Assembly: GCA_036365455.1 (NCBI GenBank)
Contig: JAWQUS010000026.1
Coordinates: 17,378,001-17,442,000, forward strand
Length of the DNA: 64,000 nucleotides
Reading direction: 5' to 3'
Origin: Macrosoma leucophasiata
Taxonomy: Eukaryota > Arthropoda > Insecta > Lepidoptera > Hedylidae
Both the position numbers and the translations under genes were made by a program. Positions within the stretch are counted from its first letter, which is position 1; each line of letters begins with the position of its first letter. Positions 44,195-54,585 of the stretch are shown piece by piece. The notes under the pieces were generated by a model, which was not told the origin of the DNA, made no database searches, and was given only the letters and a program-made list of their open reading frames with translations.

Positions 44195-45250
44195 GGTTGG
44201 GGAAAAAGTCTTTTCGCATTATAGTATGTATGAACTTGTAATAAAATCTCTTTGGCTGTAGTGTTTGTATCTGGCTGGTTTTGGTATCATTGAAAGTTAA
44301 AATTTCAAAGAACATAATTCCAAATTCAAATTAGGCAAATTTGTGATTTTCATTTGCTTTTCGTACTGTCAAGATGAGTGAATCTAATGAAAAAATTCGA
44401 TACATTTTAAAATTTTACTACAAAAAAGGTAAAAATGCAACGCAAGCCGCGAAAAAAAATTGCGATGTTTATGGACCTAGTGCAGTGTCTGTGAGAGTAG
44501 CACAAATTTGTTTAAGCGTTTTCAATCCGGAAATTTTGATGTCAAAGACGCACCTCGCTCTGGTCGCCCTATTACGGATAAAATGGATGCCATTTTTGAA
44601 AAAGTGGAGCAAGATCGACATATCAGTAGTTACGACGTAGCTGAAGAACTGAGAATTGATCACAAAACAGTTTTGGCGCATTTGAAAAAAGCTGGGTACA
44701 AAAAAAAGCTCGATATTTGGGTACCTCACGAGCTCACTGAAAGAAACCTAATGAACCGTGTACTCATTTGTGATTCTTTATTACGACGTAATGAAACCGA
44801 ATCGTTTTTGAAGAAGCTGATAACTGGTGATGAAAAGTGGATCACGTACGACAAGAACGTGCGAAAAAGGTCGTGGTCAAAGGCCGGTCAGGCTTCACAG
44901 ACTGTGGCGAAACCCGGGTTAACTCGCAATAAGGTGATGTTGTGTGTGTGTGGTGGGATTGGAAGGGCATTATTCATTATGAGCTATTACCACCAGGCAG
45001 GACTATCGATTCTGAACTCTACTGCGAACAACTGATGAGATTAAAGCATTTTTTGTAGTAAAAATATTGACAGTACGAAAAACAAATGAAAATCACACAT
45101 TTGCCTAATTTGAATTTGGAATTATGTTCTTTAAAATTTTAACTTTCAATGATACCAAAACCAGCCAGATACAAATACTACAGCCAAAGAGATTTTATTA
45201 CAAGTTCATACATACTATAATGCGAAAAGACTTTTACTTTTTCCCCAACC
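44195..45250 (+). mobile_element. Internally deleted mariner with ~180-bp inverted repeats
   Basis: Termini are ggttggggaaaaagtc and its complement, with TA at 44193-44194 and 45251-45252. The left repeat (44195-44372, 178 bp) and right repeat (45067-45250, 184 bp) match throughout, apart from a 6-bp insertion near the right tip and a few substitutions. Mariners usually have inverted repeats near 30 bp, so this is a long-TIR type. The interior keeps only the first half of the transposase gene. Confidence 0.9.
44374..45058 (+). pseudogene. Mariner transposase fragment, C-terminal half deleted
   Basis: It starts at the ATG two bases after the left inverted repeat. The N-terminal DNA-binding region is split by a frameshift near 44507. 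The second frame carries APRSGRPITDK, DHKTVL, DIWVPHEL and the first catalytic motif GDEKWITY. A further frameshift lies near 44945 in a tg run. The frame after it reads to LKHFL and stops at 45056-45058. The second and third catalytic Asp are deleted. GDEKWI..Y and WVPHEL resemble the cecropia-type mariners, the group that includes the human SETMAR transposase domain. The protein cannot be active, but the element could be moved in trans. Confidence 0.88.
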
Positions 45251-45252
45251 TA

Positions 45253-45900
45253 TTATTAATTAGACAGCCAAGAAATCGAAGCGCTCGTATAATGAGATCA
45301 AACCTGAACGTAGGCGGCAGCGAGAGGGTTATGGCGTGTTGGGTATCTTCTTCCCCTAGCGTCGTATTAATAAAGACAAGAAACAGAACTATTCTGGTCG
45401 AACAATTCGATACTTCTAAAAATAAGTGCAGAAAACTACAGCGAATCAGTGTTATTATGCCCTAAATTTCACACGTGCCTAACAAGATGTATTCCAAGGA
45501 TTACAATAATCTCATTTATAATTATCAATCGTCGCCGTACATCGTGTACTTTAAAGAACGCATTAACACAATAATAGCCGGTCAACAAATCGCAGCGCTC
45601 GTATAATGAGATCAAACGTGAACGTCGGAGGCAGCGGGAGAGTTATATTATTATATACCTTCTTCCCCTCACGCCGTATTAGGGTTAACGGATAAACGAT
45701 CCTAAAGCTGTGGGGATCATTTCAATCATCAAAGCGTTGGAGAACTTTTTATATCCATCTCATGCTATGTTGACTGTTATTAATGCATTAACTATTGTAC
45801 TCGTACCACAGAAAAGTTATGAACAGAACTACCAACTAAATAATAAAAAATAAAAATATTAACCGTCCCCATAAGAGGGGTGGAGGTTGGGTGATGCGGG
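45253..45900. repeat. Diverged tandem repeat T, right part
   Basis: Two further sets of the blocks described for 43560-44192, anchored at 45269 (agaaatcgaagcgctcgtat) and 45584 (aaatcgcagcgctcgtataa). The spacing of 315 bp between these two compares with about 512 bp between the first two once the mariner is removed. Confidence 0.65.
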
Positions 45901-46154
45901 GAAATTGGGCGGGACGTCGAAGTGTCCATTCTATGCGTAGTATATTCTCTGGTGAGGGTAAGAAAACGGCCAAGCATTTTGAGTATGGTGTTGAGTTCGT
46001 GAAGTTAGAGGTTGTAGAGTCAGGGCCTGTAGAGTTAGAAACCTGGCTCTACATGAGATATGAATGATACCTTTTTGACAGTGCGAGCCGTACGATCTCG
46101 TCTTGCCAACATTTTACATGTTTTGGTGAATACTTTGGTCTCTAACATAAAATC
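45901..46154. other. No recognisable feature
   Basis: Includes gtagagtcagggcctgtaga, where gtagagt is repeated. No gene. Confidence 0.5.
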
Positions 46155-46280
46155 AGAGATTTTAATGTAGGTGCGTTCCCCACTTACGAGGCCTAAGCGG
46201 TCATGCCTCTACGCCGGAAATTACAGAGCTGCAAATTCCGGCACAGAGGCACCTAACCGGACACACGATAGCGTGCGTGC
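46155..46280 (-). repeat. Repeat family C, rearranged fragment
   Basis: It carries tcatgcctctacgccggaaa and attccggcacagaggca in opposite orientations, so two pieces face each other. Confidence 0.45.
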
Positions 46281-46687
46281 GCCTTTCAGCCGTCACTTCT
46301 CAGTTCACACTCTAGCAGCAGATATTCATTGTCTGCGGTTTTAATGTAAATATACAACCTCTCTACTCATATTTTACACAACTCTTCAAACATAATCAAA
46401 TATTACGTAGTATTACGTACCTACAAGATTTCTGAAGGCAATTTTGTAAGAAATCTATAAAGTAATTTATAAGCACGTCAATATCCTTTATCCCTCGATT
46501 CGCACACCTCTGCGAATCGATAGGGGTTCAATTTCATTCGGCGTGAAGTGGCCGTACATAAGTGCAACAGCTAATATTTGAAGATTCGGTGGCGTGGCGG
46601 TAATCCGCCTCCGGTGGCAGCTTAGCGAGAAGACTGGAATACGAGGTGAGATTTTAATAATGAATATGATATGAATACCTGTATACT

Positions 46688-47340
46688 TATACTAGCGACC
46701 CGCCCGGCTTCGCACGGTTATCATTTATTATATTGTAAGGACGCGCCCGACTTCTTTGACAAAAACCGTGATATCTCGGGTATTTACCGTACGTATAGGT
46801 ACAATATTGATAAATTATAGCTATATTCCTTCCTCTGAAAACCCTCTTCTTTTCCACATTTCAAATAGGAACAAAATCCGTTCACAACTTTCCGAGATTA
46901 GCGCAAACATACAGACAAAAAAATAAGTTTAAGACTTTACGTTGTAATATGTAGTGAGTAGTGATAGTGATGTAGTGAAGTGATCAAGCGAAAGGTCACT
47001 TTACGTTTTCGCAGGTTTTCGCTAGCTTCATACATTGTAGATTATATATGCGGATTTTCTCTTACTTACTCATCACAAAATCTCATGAAATCCCAAACAA
47101 AATTTGAAACTCCTAGCACTTTTTAAGCTAGCAATAGCAAGTTTCAAATTTTGCTTGGGGTTTTTTTTTAGGATACATTTGCTCACTGATTGTATGTATG
47201 AAACAGATTCAACAGGGTAGGTTTAAGAGATAATAACCACTTTCGCAATACTGTCGATCAGTACCGTATTAGTAGTACTTAATAATGTAGGTAAGTAATA
47301 TTGCGGCCGTGCGAAGCCGGGGCGGGCCGCTAGTATGTTC
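46688..47340. mobile_element. 650-bp element with inverted 'gcgacccgcc' ends
   Basis: The left end tactagcgacccgcccggct and the right end ggggcgggccgctagta are inverted copies, followed inwards by tcgcacgg and ccgtgcga. This looks like a non-autonomous DNA element or a pair of inverted repeat tails. A further inverted pair, aatttgaaactcctagcac and gcaagtttcaaatt, lies near 47100. No target duplication was fixed. Confidence 0.5.
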
Positions 47341-47939
47341 ATAAAACCAGACAAGGCATAGCCGAAAGTACTGAAGTGGGTCTGCCTATCAAAAAAGTTG
47401 TCACCAGATACATGTAAATTTTTACTCCCTTAAAAAAAATAGGAACCTAGTGATAATTGGACTGATCGTTCTTGCTTTCGTAGGTGACGCCAGCGTTGAG
47501 TATGACTAGTTGTTATATTATCCTTGCAAAATAGTAAGCGAAATGCACCTAAGCACCATAAAAACATTAAGGAATACACCAGACGGCCGCCAACATCCAG
47601 AAGACAGAGAAAACATAACCTAAAACCGTTATCGACTCCATTTCAGCCGGCGCGGCGCGACGTGGGGTGACGAATCGTATTATGCTCCGCTAATATTTGC
47701 ACTTGCAGTTATCTTATGCAGGAGGAAACCCACCTCCGGCGACTGCATCGAGCTCAACGTGCCTGCGAAATCAAGTCGCTAAAATAACATTGTGATTACT
47801 AAGTATGTTAACTATTACCTATGTAAAATGTATTACGTGTTGTAGGTACACAGCATTTGAGAACCCGGGTATAAATATATTTTTGCACTATCACATCTAA
47901 GTAAAATAGCTTTTTATTAAAAAGAAAATCATAGTCAAT
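47341..47939. other. No recognisable feature
   Basis: Mixed-composition sequence without a credible frame. Confidence 0.5.
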
Positions 47940-48276
47940 CGTGCAGATCATAAGCGATCTACTCGGTTAAGCATTACGGGCGCGGTCGGATGTGTGATGG
48001 GTGACCGCTAGTGGCAAATTAAAATGCGCGATTTCGTGCTTCGGAGGGCACGTTAAGCCGTCGGTCCCGGTTGATATCGATAGATAGCAGTTGTTAAACT
48101 TTATCGGAGGCCTTATGGGCGGTTTGAAAACATCCGACAGAGGGTTGGCCTCTAACCCGTATCTCCACCAGCAGTGGTGGAGTAAGCTCCAGGCCTTCCC
48201 TCAAAAAGGAGAGAGACTCGTGCCCAGCAGTGGGACGTATAATGGGTTGCCATTATTATTATTATTAAATAAAAAA
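47940..48276 (+). mobile_element. SINE with a 5S-rRNA-like core, copy 2
   Basis: The head has gttaagcattacgggcgcgg and gatgggtgaccgctagt, corresponding to the 5S internal promoter. The body continues with gcttcggagggcacgttaag and ccgtcggtcccgg and ends in a tandem (att) tail. It is the same family as 12108-12475, in opposite orientation. Confidence 0.65.
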
Positions 48277-48340
48277 TGGAAAAAACAAATTGAATTCGGT
48301 GCGGACCAAGTTTCAATTATAGATTGAACATATATATATG

Positions 48341-48480
48341 CATCCAAGAACACAAACACAGCCACCACTTCAGCAGAAAGGCGTCCACAGTTGGACAAGG
48401 CTTTCCAAAAGATTCTCAAAAATGTTGTGCGTCATTAAGGGAGCAAAAGCCATAATCGCCACGCTTATCACGCACGCATG
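48341..48480 (+). repeat. Interspersed repeat G, degenerate copy
   Basis: It holds cagcagaaaggcgtccacag, ttggacaaggc and ataatcgccacgcttatcac, diverged from copies at 11813 and 62041. Confidence 0.45.
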
Positions 48481-48868
48481 CCCAAAGATTATAGACACAA
48501 ACATTCAATGACTTTGAGAATTGTATAAGGTAACCGTACAGCTAGTTACAATCAATTTACAAGATTAAACTCACCAATTAGCCTTGCCACATTCAATACA
48601 ATGGTAATATTGGAAATCACTGTACGGAACCTTATGAACGCGAGTCTGACTCGTAATTGGCTGGTTTTTCTATATTTGTTTACAAAAGTAATCAAAACTC
48701 TAAATAAAGATATCGCAATCGGAATATAAACGAACATACGAGTAGGTATAACATGCCACGTAATTATGATATTTCAATATTGGATGCCTACACAAAATGA
48801 AATATATGAACACTGAAGGTCACTTCGAAATGAAATTAACACGTATTGCGCATTATACCTAATGACCG
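48481..48868. other. No recognisable gene
   Basis: A short repeat K end (cactgtacggaacctta) at about 48619-48670. Otherwise AT-rich. Confidence 0.5.
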
Positions 48869-48876
48869 ATTCATTA

Positions 48877-49212
48877 AGGCGCGGGCCCACCGCGGCCCAT
48901 GGAGAGGCTGCGCACGTGTATTAAGCTTCGCTTTATATACAATTGTATGTGGTAGTGTCCACTGCAACCCACGAAGAGGCTACACATGAATTGATGTCAT
49001 TGATACATGCGTGGCTAGCTCGAATAGGCGGCAACGTGGGTCAATGTTTCCACTGGAGTACACAAATATGGCCCACGACTATGTACAGCTCGCGTGTCTC
49101 AGCGCGGCGCATTTTAGTTGCGTTATTTGTCAAACAAATTATTACACGCAGCTAAAATTCGCCGCGTGTCCGTGCACAGCATGCGTCGCGGTGGACCCGC
49201 GCTTTTATGCTC
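48877..49212. mobile_element. Possible hAT-like MITE
   Basis: Imperfect inverted ends: ggcgcgggcccaccgcggcc against the complement of gcgtcgcggtggacccgcgc. The 8-mer attcatta stands on both sides (48869-48876 and 49213-49220). The two outermost tips do not align well, so the boundary is uncertain. Open frames inside come from its high GC content. Confidence 0.45.
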
Positions 49213-49220
49213 ATTCATTA

Positions 49221-50059
49221 TAATTTCCACGTATTATATGCCAGCGTACGCTTTTTAGGGTTCCGACAATGCAATGGCAAGAAACGGAACACTTATACAC
49301 TACCAAAAGGCGACATCCAAGGCACGTCCTAAAAGATCCCGACGGTGAGACGACGTTGCCATCGTCGCGACGTAATATACGTTGTGCTCTTTACGGTCTT
49401 GGAAAGGCAGGAATATGTAGAATAGTTACTGTTTACCACGCTTACGAATAAATAAAACTGTAATTTTTTATTTAAAAATCAGAAGAATAGTAGTACTTAT
49501 TTATATATATATTATTCATGATAATATAGCGTTCAGCACAACGGACTTTGAATGTCGTAAGAATAGAAATCCATCTCACTACGGCAGTGTGCGCAGTCCT
49601 TAGGGACTGGGTATTATTAATATCAATAATTAAGAGTGTGGGTAAAGTTAATGAAGTGTGGCAGGTGTTATATCGATCTGCCACACTTGCTGCGGCAGAC
49701 ACGTCTCCACCGCAAGTTTTACTTATCTAGGGTGCTAATAAGGGCAAGATTTGAAAAGCTTTGGTATGGAAAGGTACTACCTACTATAATTTTAAAACAC
49801 TCACGTTTCACACTCATCGCTAAATCCAATTCCGTTTCGAGTCGGTGCAACCGAGCCGAACCATATTTGCCGAATCGCAATAGAGGTAAAAATTACTTTC
49901 TACAGTGTATCACTCACCAATCGCGTTCATAATTCAGATGTAAGCAAGAGGCCTTGTGTGAATGAGAGTGTCGGTGTAAAAATTACAAAAGGCATGCTCC
50001 GTTGGTCCGGACTTGAAAAAAGAAGTTGAATGATCGAATGACAGTATACGACGCGTTTG
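49221..50059. other. No recognisable gene
   Basis: Short frames only. An inverted tgtggcaggtgtta and ctgccacact pair lies near 49658-49690. Confidence 0.45.
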
Positions 50060-50240
50060 TAGATGAATACAGAAGCCCAGAAAGACCAAGACTGACCTAC
50101 TTGGACCAAATAAGTCGTGTACTATCAGAAAGTGGAGTCAAATAAAAGAGAGTAGAAGAAGCACGGGAGGTGTGCATGGACCGGGATATCGCGCTCCACA
50201 CTCTCTGCTGCGTACCCCGTAAGAGACCTGGCGTGAATTC
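50060..50240 (+). repeat. LINE coding-end remnant H, copy 3
   Basis: Translates in part as RPRLTYLDQI, then after a stop EEAREVCMDRDI. This is the arrangement at the C-terminal end of non-LTR polyproteins. It is broken. Confidence 0.5.
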
Positions 50241-50502
50241 ATTCATTGTTATTCAAAAATTCACTTCATGAAACATGAAATGCAAGCCAACGTTCCATAT
50301 CATACATATCGATCATCATTAATTCTAACACTGGCTCGCGTGGAAGTACCTCCCGCACATGTTATGTTGTTATTGCGGCGACATTTCTTATGTGACGAAT
50401 ATTGGAAGTATAAATAATTCCTATCTATACAGCACTGTATAGTTTACGGACGGACGGTGAGTCATAAACTGATAACGAATCTATAATAATGATAATTATA
50501 AT

Positions 50503-50707
50503 AAATACGCTTACACTCACAGCTCTACACTGGGTATAAAACTTCGTCGTAGGTGCCGTTGTACACACACAACACATACCTACACAAGAACCCAGACCCG
50601 AAACAAATATCTGTAGGACATACAAATATTTTTCCCGGTGCGGGGATCATATCCTCGGCCCTCCGACTCAAACGGTTGTCTCACACCGCTGGACTAACCG
50701 GGTCGTC
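50503..50707 (-). mobile_element. tRNA-derived SINE A, copy 8
   Basis: Minus strand. The head is gacgacccggttagtccagc. The B box is mutated to gaggatatgatccccg. Confidence 0.8.
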
Positions 50708-50785
50708 AAATAATGGTTCCGTTTTATGCCATTGGACTACGGATCTTATCTTAATACCAAGCCAACATACATCCAATGTGAAATA

Positions 50786-50979
50786 TTGCACTACGACCTC
50801 ACGAAAGAGACTCGGCTTATTTCGAATCTGTAGAGCCGTTATCTCTTTCGCGCCCTACAAATTTGACGTTTTTTCACCATTTTGACCAATACAGTGCTTA
50901 CATAGGCAGTGTGCAACAGAGATAACGCTCTACGAAGCCGAAACTAGTTGATTGTCCTTTTCATAGGCTCGATGTGTAA
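50786..50979. mobile_element. TA-flanked foldback MITE, copy 3
   Basis: Left tip ttgcactacgacctcacga, right tip gctcgatgtgtaa, with TA on both sides. The inner cgttatctctttcgcgccc and gagataacgctctacgaagc are inverted. Same family as 41769-41993. Confidence 0.65.
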
Positions 50980-51403
50980 TATTTTTTGATGACCACTGTC
51001 CATATTGTATAAGCATAAGCATGAAATAACTTAAGCAACAATGTAACACTCAACATACCCATTGTTCATTCCCAGTAAGTGAAACAAAAGCAACATGCCG
51101 ATTCGCAATCAATACTCAAGAAGCTAGAAGTCGTTTATTAAAATTTGCGCCGAACAAGTTCTACGTTAAGCAAAACACCGAGTTGGTATGCTGTTTGATG
51201 ATACTATTGCCTGCGACTTCGTCAGTCGTAATCCCCAATTTCAGTCTATTAAATGTTGATTTTAGTAAAACATTGGTTGTGAATATTCAATCCAGGTTCA
51301 ATTTGGCTGTTTATATTTTTAAAACTTTTGTCCACTAATTGAGCTTCTAAGTAAATCTTCTTAACATTCAAAAATATATAGTTTGATTATAAGTGAAAAA
51401 TAT
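50980..51403. other. No recognisable feature
   Basis: AT-rich sequence. Confidence 0.5.
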
Positions 51404-51405
51404 TA

Positions 51406-51937
51406 GGTTGGGCAAAAAGATGCACCTCGCTCTGGTCGCCCTATTACGGATAAAATGGATGCCATTTTTGAAAAAGTGGAGCAAGATCGACATATCAGTA
51501 GTTACGACGTAGCTTTGATTGATCACAAAACAGTTTCTTCGCATTTTTTAAGATAATTCAAAACATTTTTTAATACAGTTTATTTAAATTTAACTAAAGT
51601 ATGTATGTACCATTTTGTTCCATAATTTTCGTACGTGATCTACATTTCATCACCAGTTATCAGCTTCTTCAAAAATGATTCGGTTTCATTACGTCGTAAT
51701 AAAGAATCACAAATGAGTACACGGTTCATTAGGTTTCTTTCAGTGAGCTCGTGAGGTACCCAAATATCGAGCTTTTTTTTGTACCCAGCTTTTTCAAATG
51801 CGCCAAAACTGTTTTGTGATCAATCAAAGCTACGTCGTAACTACTGATATGTAGATCTTGCTCCACTTTTTCAAAAATGGCATCCATTTTATCCGCAATA
51901 GGGCGACCAGAGCGAGGTGCATCTTTTTGCCCAACCT
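51406..51937. mobile_element. 532-bp foldback MITE built from mariner transposase sequence
   Basis: Arms 51406-51535 and 51807-51937 are near-identical inverted repeats. Each starts with ggttgggcaaaaag, a mariner tip, and then passes straight into coding sequence for RSGRPITDKMDAIFEK of the transposase found at 44374. TA lies outside both ends (51404-51405, 51938-51939). Both arms share a deletion after tacgacgtagct relative to the full gene. The right interior continues antisense through the transposase to the first catalytic motif region near 51645. The element encodes no working protein. Confidence 0.88.
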
Positions 51938-51939
51938 AA

Positions 51940-52159
51940 TATTATAAGAACCAAATTATGTTCTAACCCCGAGTTCTCAACTATTAATGTGCTCAAATTA
52001 ATTAAAATCGGTTAGGCGGTTTAAATTTTTCTTACAAACTTTTATCTCATATTTCACCACTTTGGGAACTGATTTTCAAAAAAAGGAGCCTGTTTGACCC
52101 TGTTATGCACTATCATACTCCAGCTGAACAATGAACTGCTACTTAATTATATGGATAAC
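51940..52159. other. No recognisable feature
   Basis: AT-rich spacer. Confidence 0.5.
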
Positions 52160-52375
52160 TAGCTTTTCCCCGCGACTTCGTCCGCGTGTACCTACTTAAA
52201 AATACTCCAAGGAACCTCTGAACGGGATTAAAAGTATCCCGTGTGTTACAGCCATATATGCCAACTCTACCTGTGTACAACATTTCAATAAAATCCGTCC
52301 AGCCGCTTTAACGTGATTGGTTGGTCAAACCAACAAACAAACAATCATCAAAACCTTCACAACTTTATAATAGAA
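52160..52375 (-). repeat. Interspersed repeat R, copy 7
   Basis: It opens ctagcttttccccgcgactt, contains cctctgaacgggattaaaag, and ends near aaaccttcacaactttataa. It matches 5822-6355 without that copy's central insertion. Confidence 0.6.
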
Positions 52376-52439
52376 AATATAGTAGCTTACACCGGGTAGT
52401 AGGAACGATGGAGACGACGAAATTATATTTATATTGCAC

Positions 52440-52620
52440 TAGCTGTTGCCCGCGGCTTCACCCGCGTGGATGTAGTTTTATAATCCTGTATTTTCTTAAA
52501 TTGCTATAAACATCACGGAGCCCGAGACCTTTCCAACGAATGCAAAACCGTGGAAATCGGTTCGTGCGTTCTGGAGTTATAGCGTCAGGAAGGAAAACCC
52601 GACTTATTTTTATACAATAG
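52440..52620 (-). repeat. Interspersed repeat R-type, copy 8
   Basis: From actagctgttgcccgcggct to ttatttttatacaatagatt, with a catcacggagcccgagacc block. A different subfamily from copies 1, 2 and 7. Confidence 0.45.
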
Positions 52621-52970
52621 ATTGATTTACCCTGGGCACTTCCAATGGAGCTCTTCCACAAGTATAATACACTTAAGCGCCTACTGGCAATAGAATCGCA
52701 AGCCGTGTGAGCAGAGCAGTAATCAGATAATATAATAATTAGATTAACCACTTATGAGACATTATACAGGTACAGTATGCAGCCAAGCGTTTGTTAGGTA
52801 AGTGACACTGAAACTGGCGTAGAATATTCTTTTTAAAAATGTTGAAAGGAAGCACTTCGAAATTGGTCCCAGTTACACCAAGTTGGGATCTAATGATAGC
52901 CGAATGGGAAAATCGAGGGAAACTCAAAAAAGGTATGGACATGTTCATAACTAAAACGTATATATATATA
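52621..52970. other. Left flank of the retrotransposon
   Basis: No gene. It ends in a (ta) run at 52959-52971 that may include the target-site duplication. Confidence 0.5.
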
Positions 52971-53102
52971 TAAGTCTGTTTTACTACATGAAAGAAATAA
53001 ACCTTGTGTTGCTGTAAAGAAGATTTATTGTTAGGTTTTTTTATACAGAGACTATTTTATTTAGGTAATATAAAACAATATGAACTCAAACCTGTAAAGA
53101 AG
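52971..53102. repeat. 132-bp segment, left copy (inverted relative to the right copy)
   Basis: It starts taagtctgttttactacatg and ends acctgtaaagaag. It is the exact reverse complement of 55763-55894. Relative to the retrotransposon it follows the 3' LTR segment and probably forms the rest of that LTR. Confidence 0.85.
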
Positions 53103-53329
53103 AAACGACAATGAAAGTTTATTCTTTCACTTTTAAAACATAAAATAATATAATATTAAAATTTTCATTGATTATCCAATTGTCAATCAACTCGTATTTA
53201 AATCTGTCATCTGACATTCTGAATTCGTTTCTTCTTTAAAATCAGACAATTAAAAAGTTAAAAACTATAACCAAACTTCATGGTAAGTACACACACAGAG
53301 TGCGAAGAAAGAAATAGTATTTCTTTACA
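53103..53329 (-). repeat. 3' LTR segment, 227 bp
   Basis: On the minus strand it begins tgtaaagaaatactatttc and ends cattgtcgttt. By eye it is identical to 55897-56123. The tract atggggggaga directly before its start (53340-53330) is a plausible polypurine primer site for plus-strand DNA. Confidence 0.88.
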
Positions 53330-53340
53330 TCTCCCCCCAT
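53330..53340 (-). other. Polypurine tract
   Basis: The minus strand reads atggggggaga immediately before the 3' LTR start tgtaaag. In LTR elements such a tract resists RNase H and primes plus-strand synthesis. Its position fixes the inner edge of the 3' LTR. Confidence 0.7.
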
Positions 53341-53366
53341 GGGGAAGAAAATTCACCCGTGAATTT

Positions 53367-54446
53367 TCACTCCAGTTCTCCATTTGATACTTGCACATTC
53401 TCATCCTCTGTTATCTGTACTGGAATTAGTTTTGTGATATGAAAAAGATTTGACTCTGTTTTTCTATGTCCTGTATCTATCTCGTAAATTGTATTAGATT
53501 TCTTTTTAATTATTTTATATGGTCCAATTCTCAATTCATCTAGCTTTTTCCTATTTAGTTTATTCCCATTTTCTATATATACTAGATCTCCCACACTGAA
53601 TTCTCTTTGTTTTCTATTCCTATCATACCTCATTTTGTTATAGTAATGTGATTTCAAGGTATTATTAAGCGCTGTTTTCTTATCTCCGATCCAGTCACTA
53701 TTTATACCTCCTTGTTGTAGTTCTTTTGGTAAAACCTTAACATCTGTTCCATATAGCAAATAACATGGTGCATAGCCAGTTACTGAGTGGTTAGTCTGAT
53801 TGTATTTTTCTACACATTCATGTGCTATTGTAGTCCACGCTCTGTTTTCTCCATCTTCATTGATTTTGCATCTAATTTTGTTAACTATCGTTTGATTCAA
53901 CCTTTCATTTAGGCCATTAGAAAACGGTGCATTCACTGCTGTAAAAATTATTGTTATTTGTTTGTCAGTAAGGAACTTCTTGAATTCTTTAGAGTTTATT
54001 CCTGGATACTGGTCGGTAAGGAGCATCCCAATCTCTTCGGTTTCAGCGACCTTATTTATTAGCTTTATAAAGTCATGTGCACCCTGGGTTTTTGATGTTA
54101 TAATAAATGCATATCTAGTGAAGTGGTCCACTAAAAGATGTATGTATTTCTTGGTTGATCTAGAACCACCAAAACCTCCAATTGTATCTATTGATACTAT
54201 TTCAAAGGGTCTTGTCGCTGGGCCTAAATATGACATTAATCCGTATTTGTGTTGTCCTCTTGTTTTGTTTTTTATGCAAATTTCACAATTCCTACAAACA
54301 TTTTTAATATTTTTCGTTAAATTTTTTGTTGCGTACAGTGAACTAATAGTCGTTAGCATTTGTCCCACTCCAATGTGACATAGATCTTCATGTATTCGCT
54401 TTATAAATTTAATACTGAATTCTTCTGTTATTATTATTTTCTCCAT
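53367..54446 (-). CDS. Ty3/gypsy-type integrase
   Basis: It inserts retrotransposon DNA into the host genome. The 359 residues contain an N-terminal zinc site (H19, H24, C51, C54), a DDE catalytic core with D87 (SIDTIGG), D145 (LLTDQYPG) and E181 (NGLNERLNQT), with 35 residues between the last two, and a C-terminal module ending near RIGPYKII (residues 306-313). All expected residues are present and the frame is open. The start ATG at 54446 may be fortuitous: the frame continues upstream to the deletion junction, and in an intact element integrase would be cut from a Pol polyprotein. The protease frame runs into it out of phase, so expression here would need an internal start or a frameshift. 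Confidence 0.93.
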   Translation of the reverse strand: MEKIIITEEFSIKFIKRIHEDLCHIGVGQMLTTISSLYATKNLTKNIKNVCRNCEICIKNKTRGQHKYGLMSYLGPATRPFEIVSIDTIGGFGGSRSTKKYIHLLVDHFTRYAFIITSKTQGAHDFIKLINKVAETEEIGMLLTDQYPGINSKEFKKFLTDKQITIIFTAVNAPFSNGLNERLNQTIVNKIRCKINEDGENRAWTTIAHECVEKYNQTNHSVTGYAPCYLLYGTDVKVLPKELQQGGINSDWIGDKKTALNNTLKSHYYNKMRYDRNRKQREFSVGDLVYIENGNKLNRKKLDELRIGPYKIIKKKSNTIYEIDTGHRKTESNLFHITKLIPVQITEDENVQVSNGELE

Positions 54447-54585
54447 TCGAGTTATGTCCTTTTGTATTTAGTTTTAGTAATTTGGAATTAATTAGAGATA
54501 CATTTGAACCTGAATCGTATACTCCATAAATTTCTAATTTATTATTTAACAGTAGTTTGATCTTAATTAATGGTGTCACTACTAG
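54412..54585 (-). pseudogene. Retropepsin (protease) N-terminal fragment
   Basis: In the frame one base back from gag, the sequence reads TPLIKIKLLLNN and then the active-site motif YDSGSNVSLI. This is the first part of a retroviral-type aspartic protease. It loses similarity near 54460, where the deletion that removed the rest of protease, RT and RNase H joins it to integrase, and it stops at 54412 in that frame. The C-terminal half, including the flap, is missing, so it should be inactive. Confidence 0.75.
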
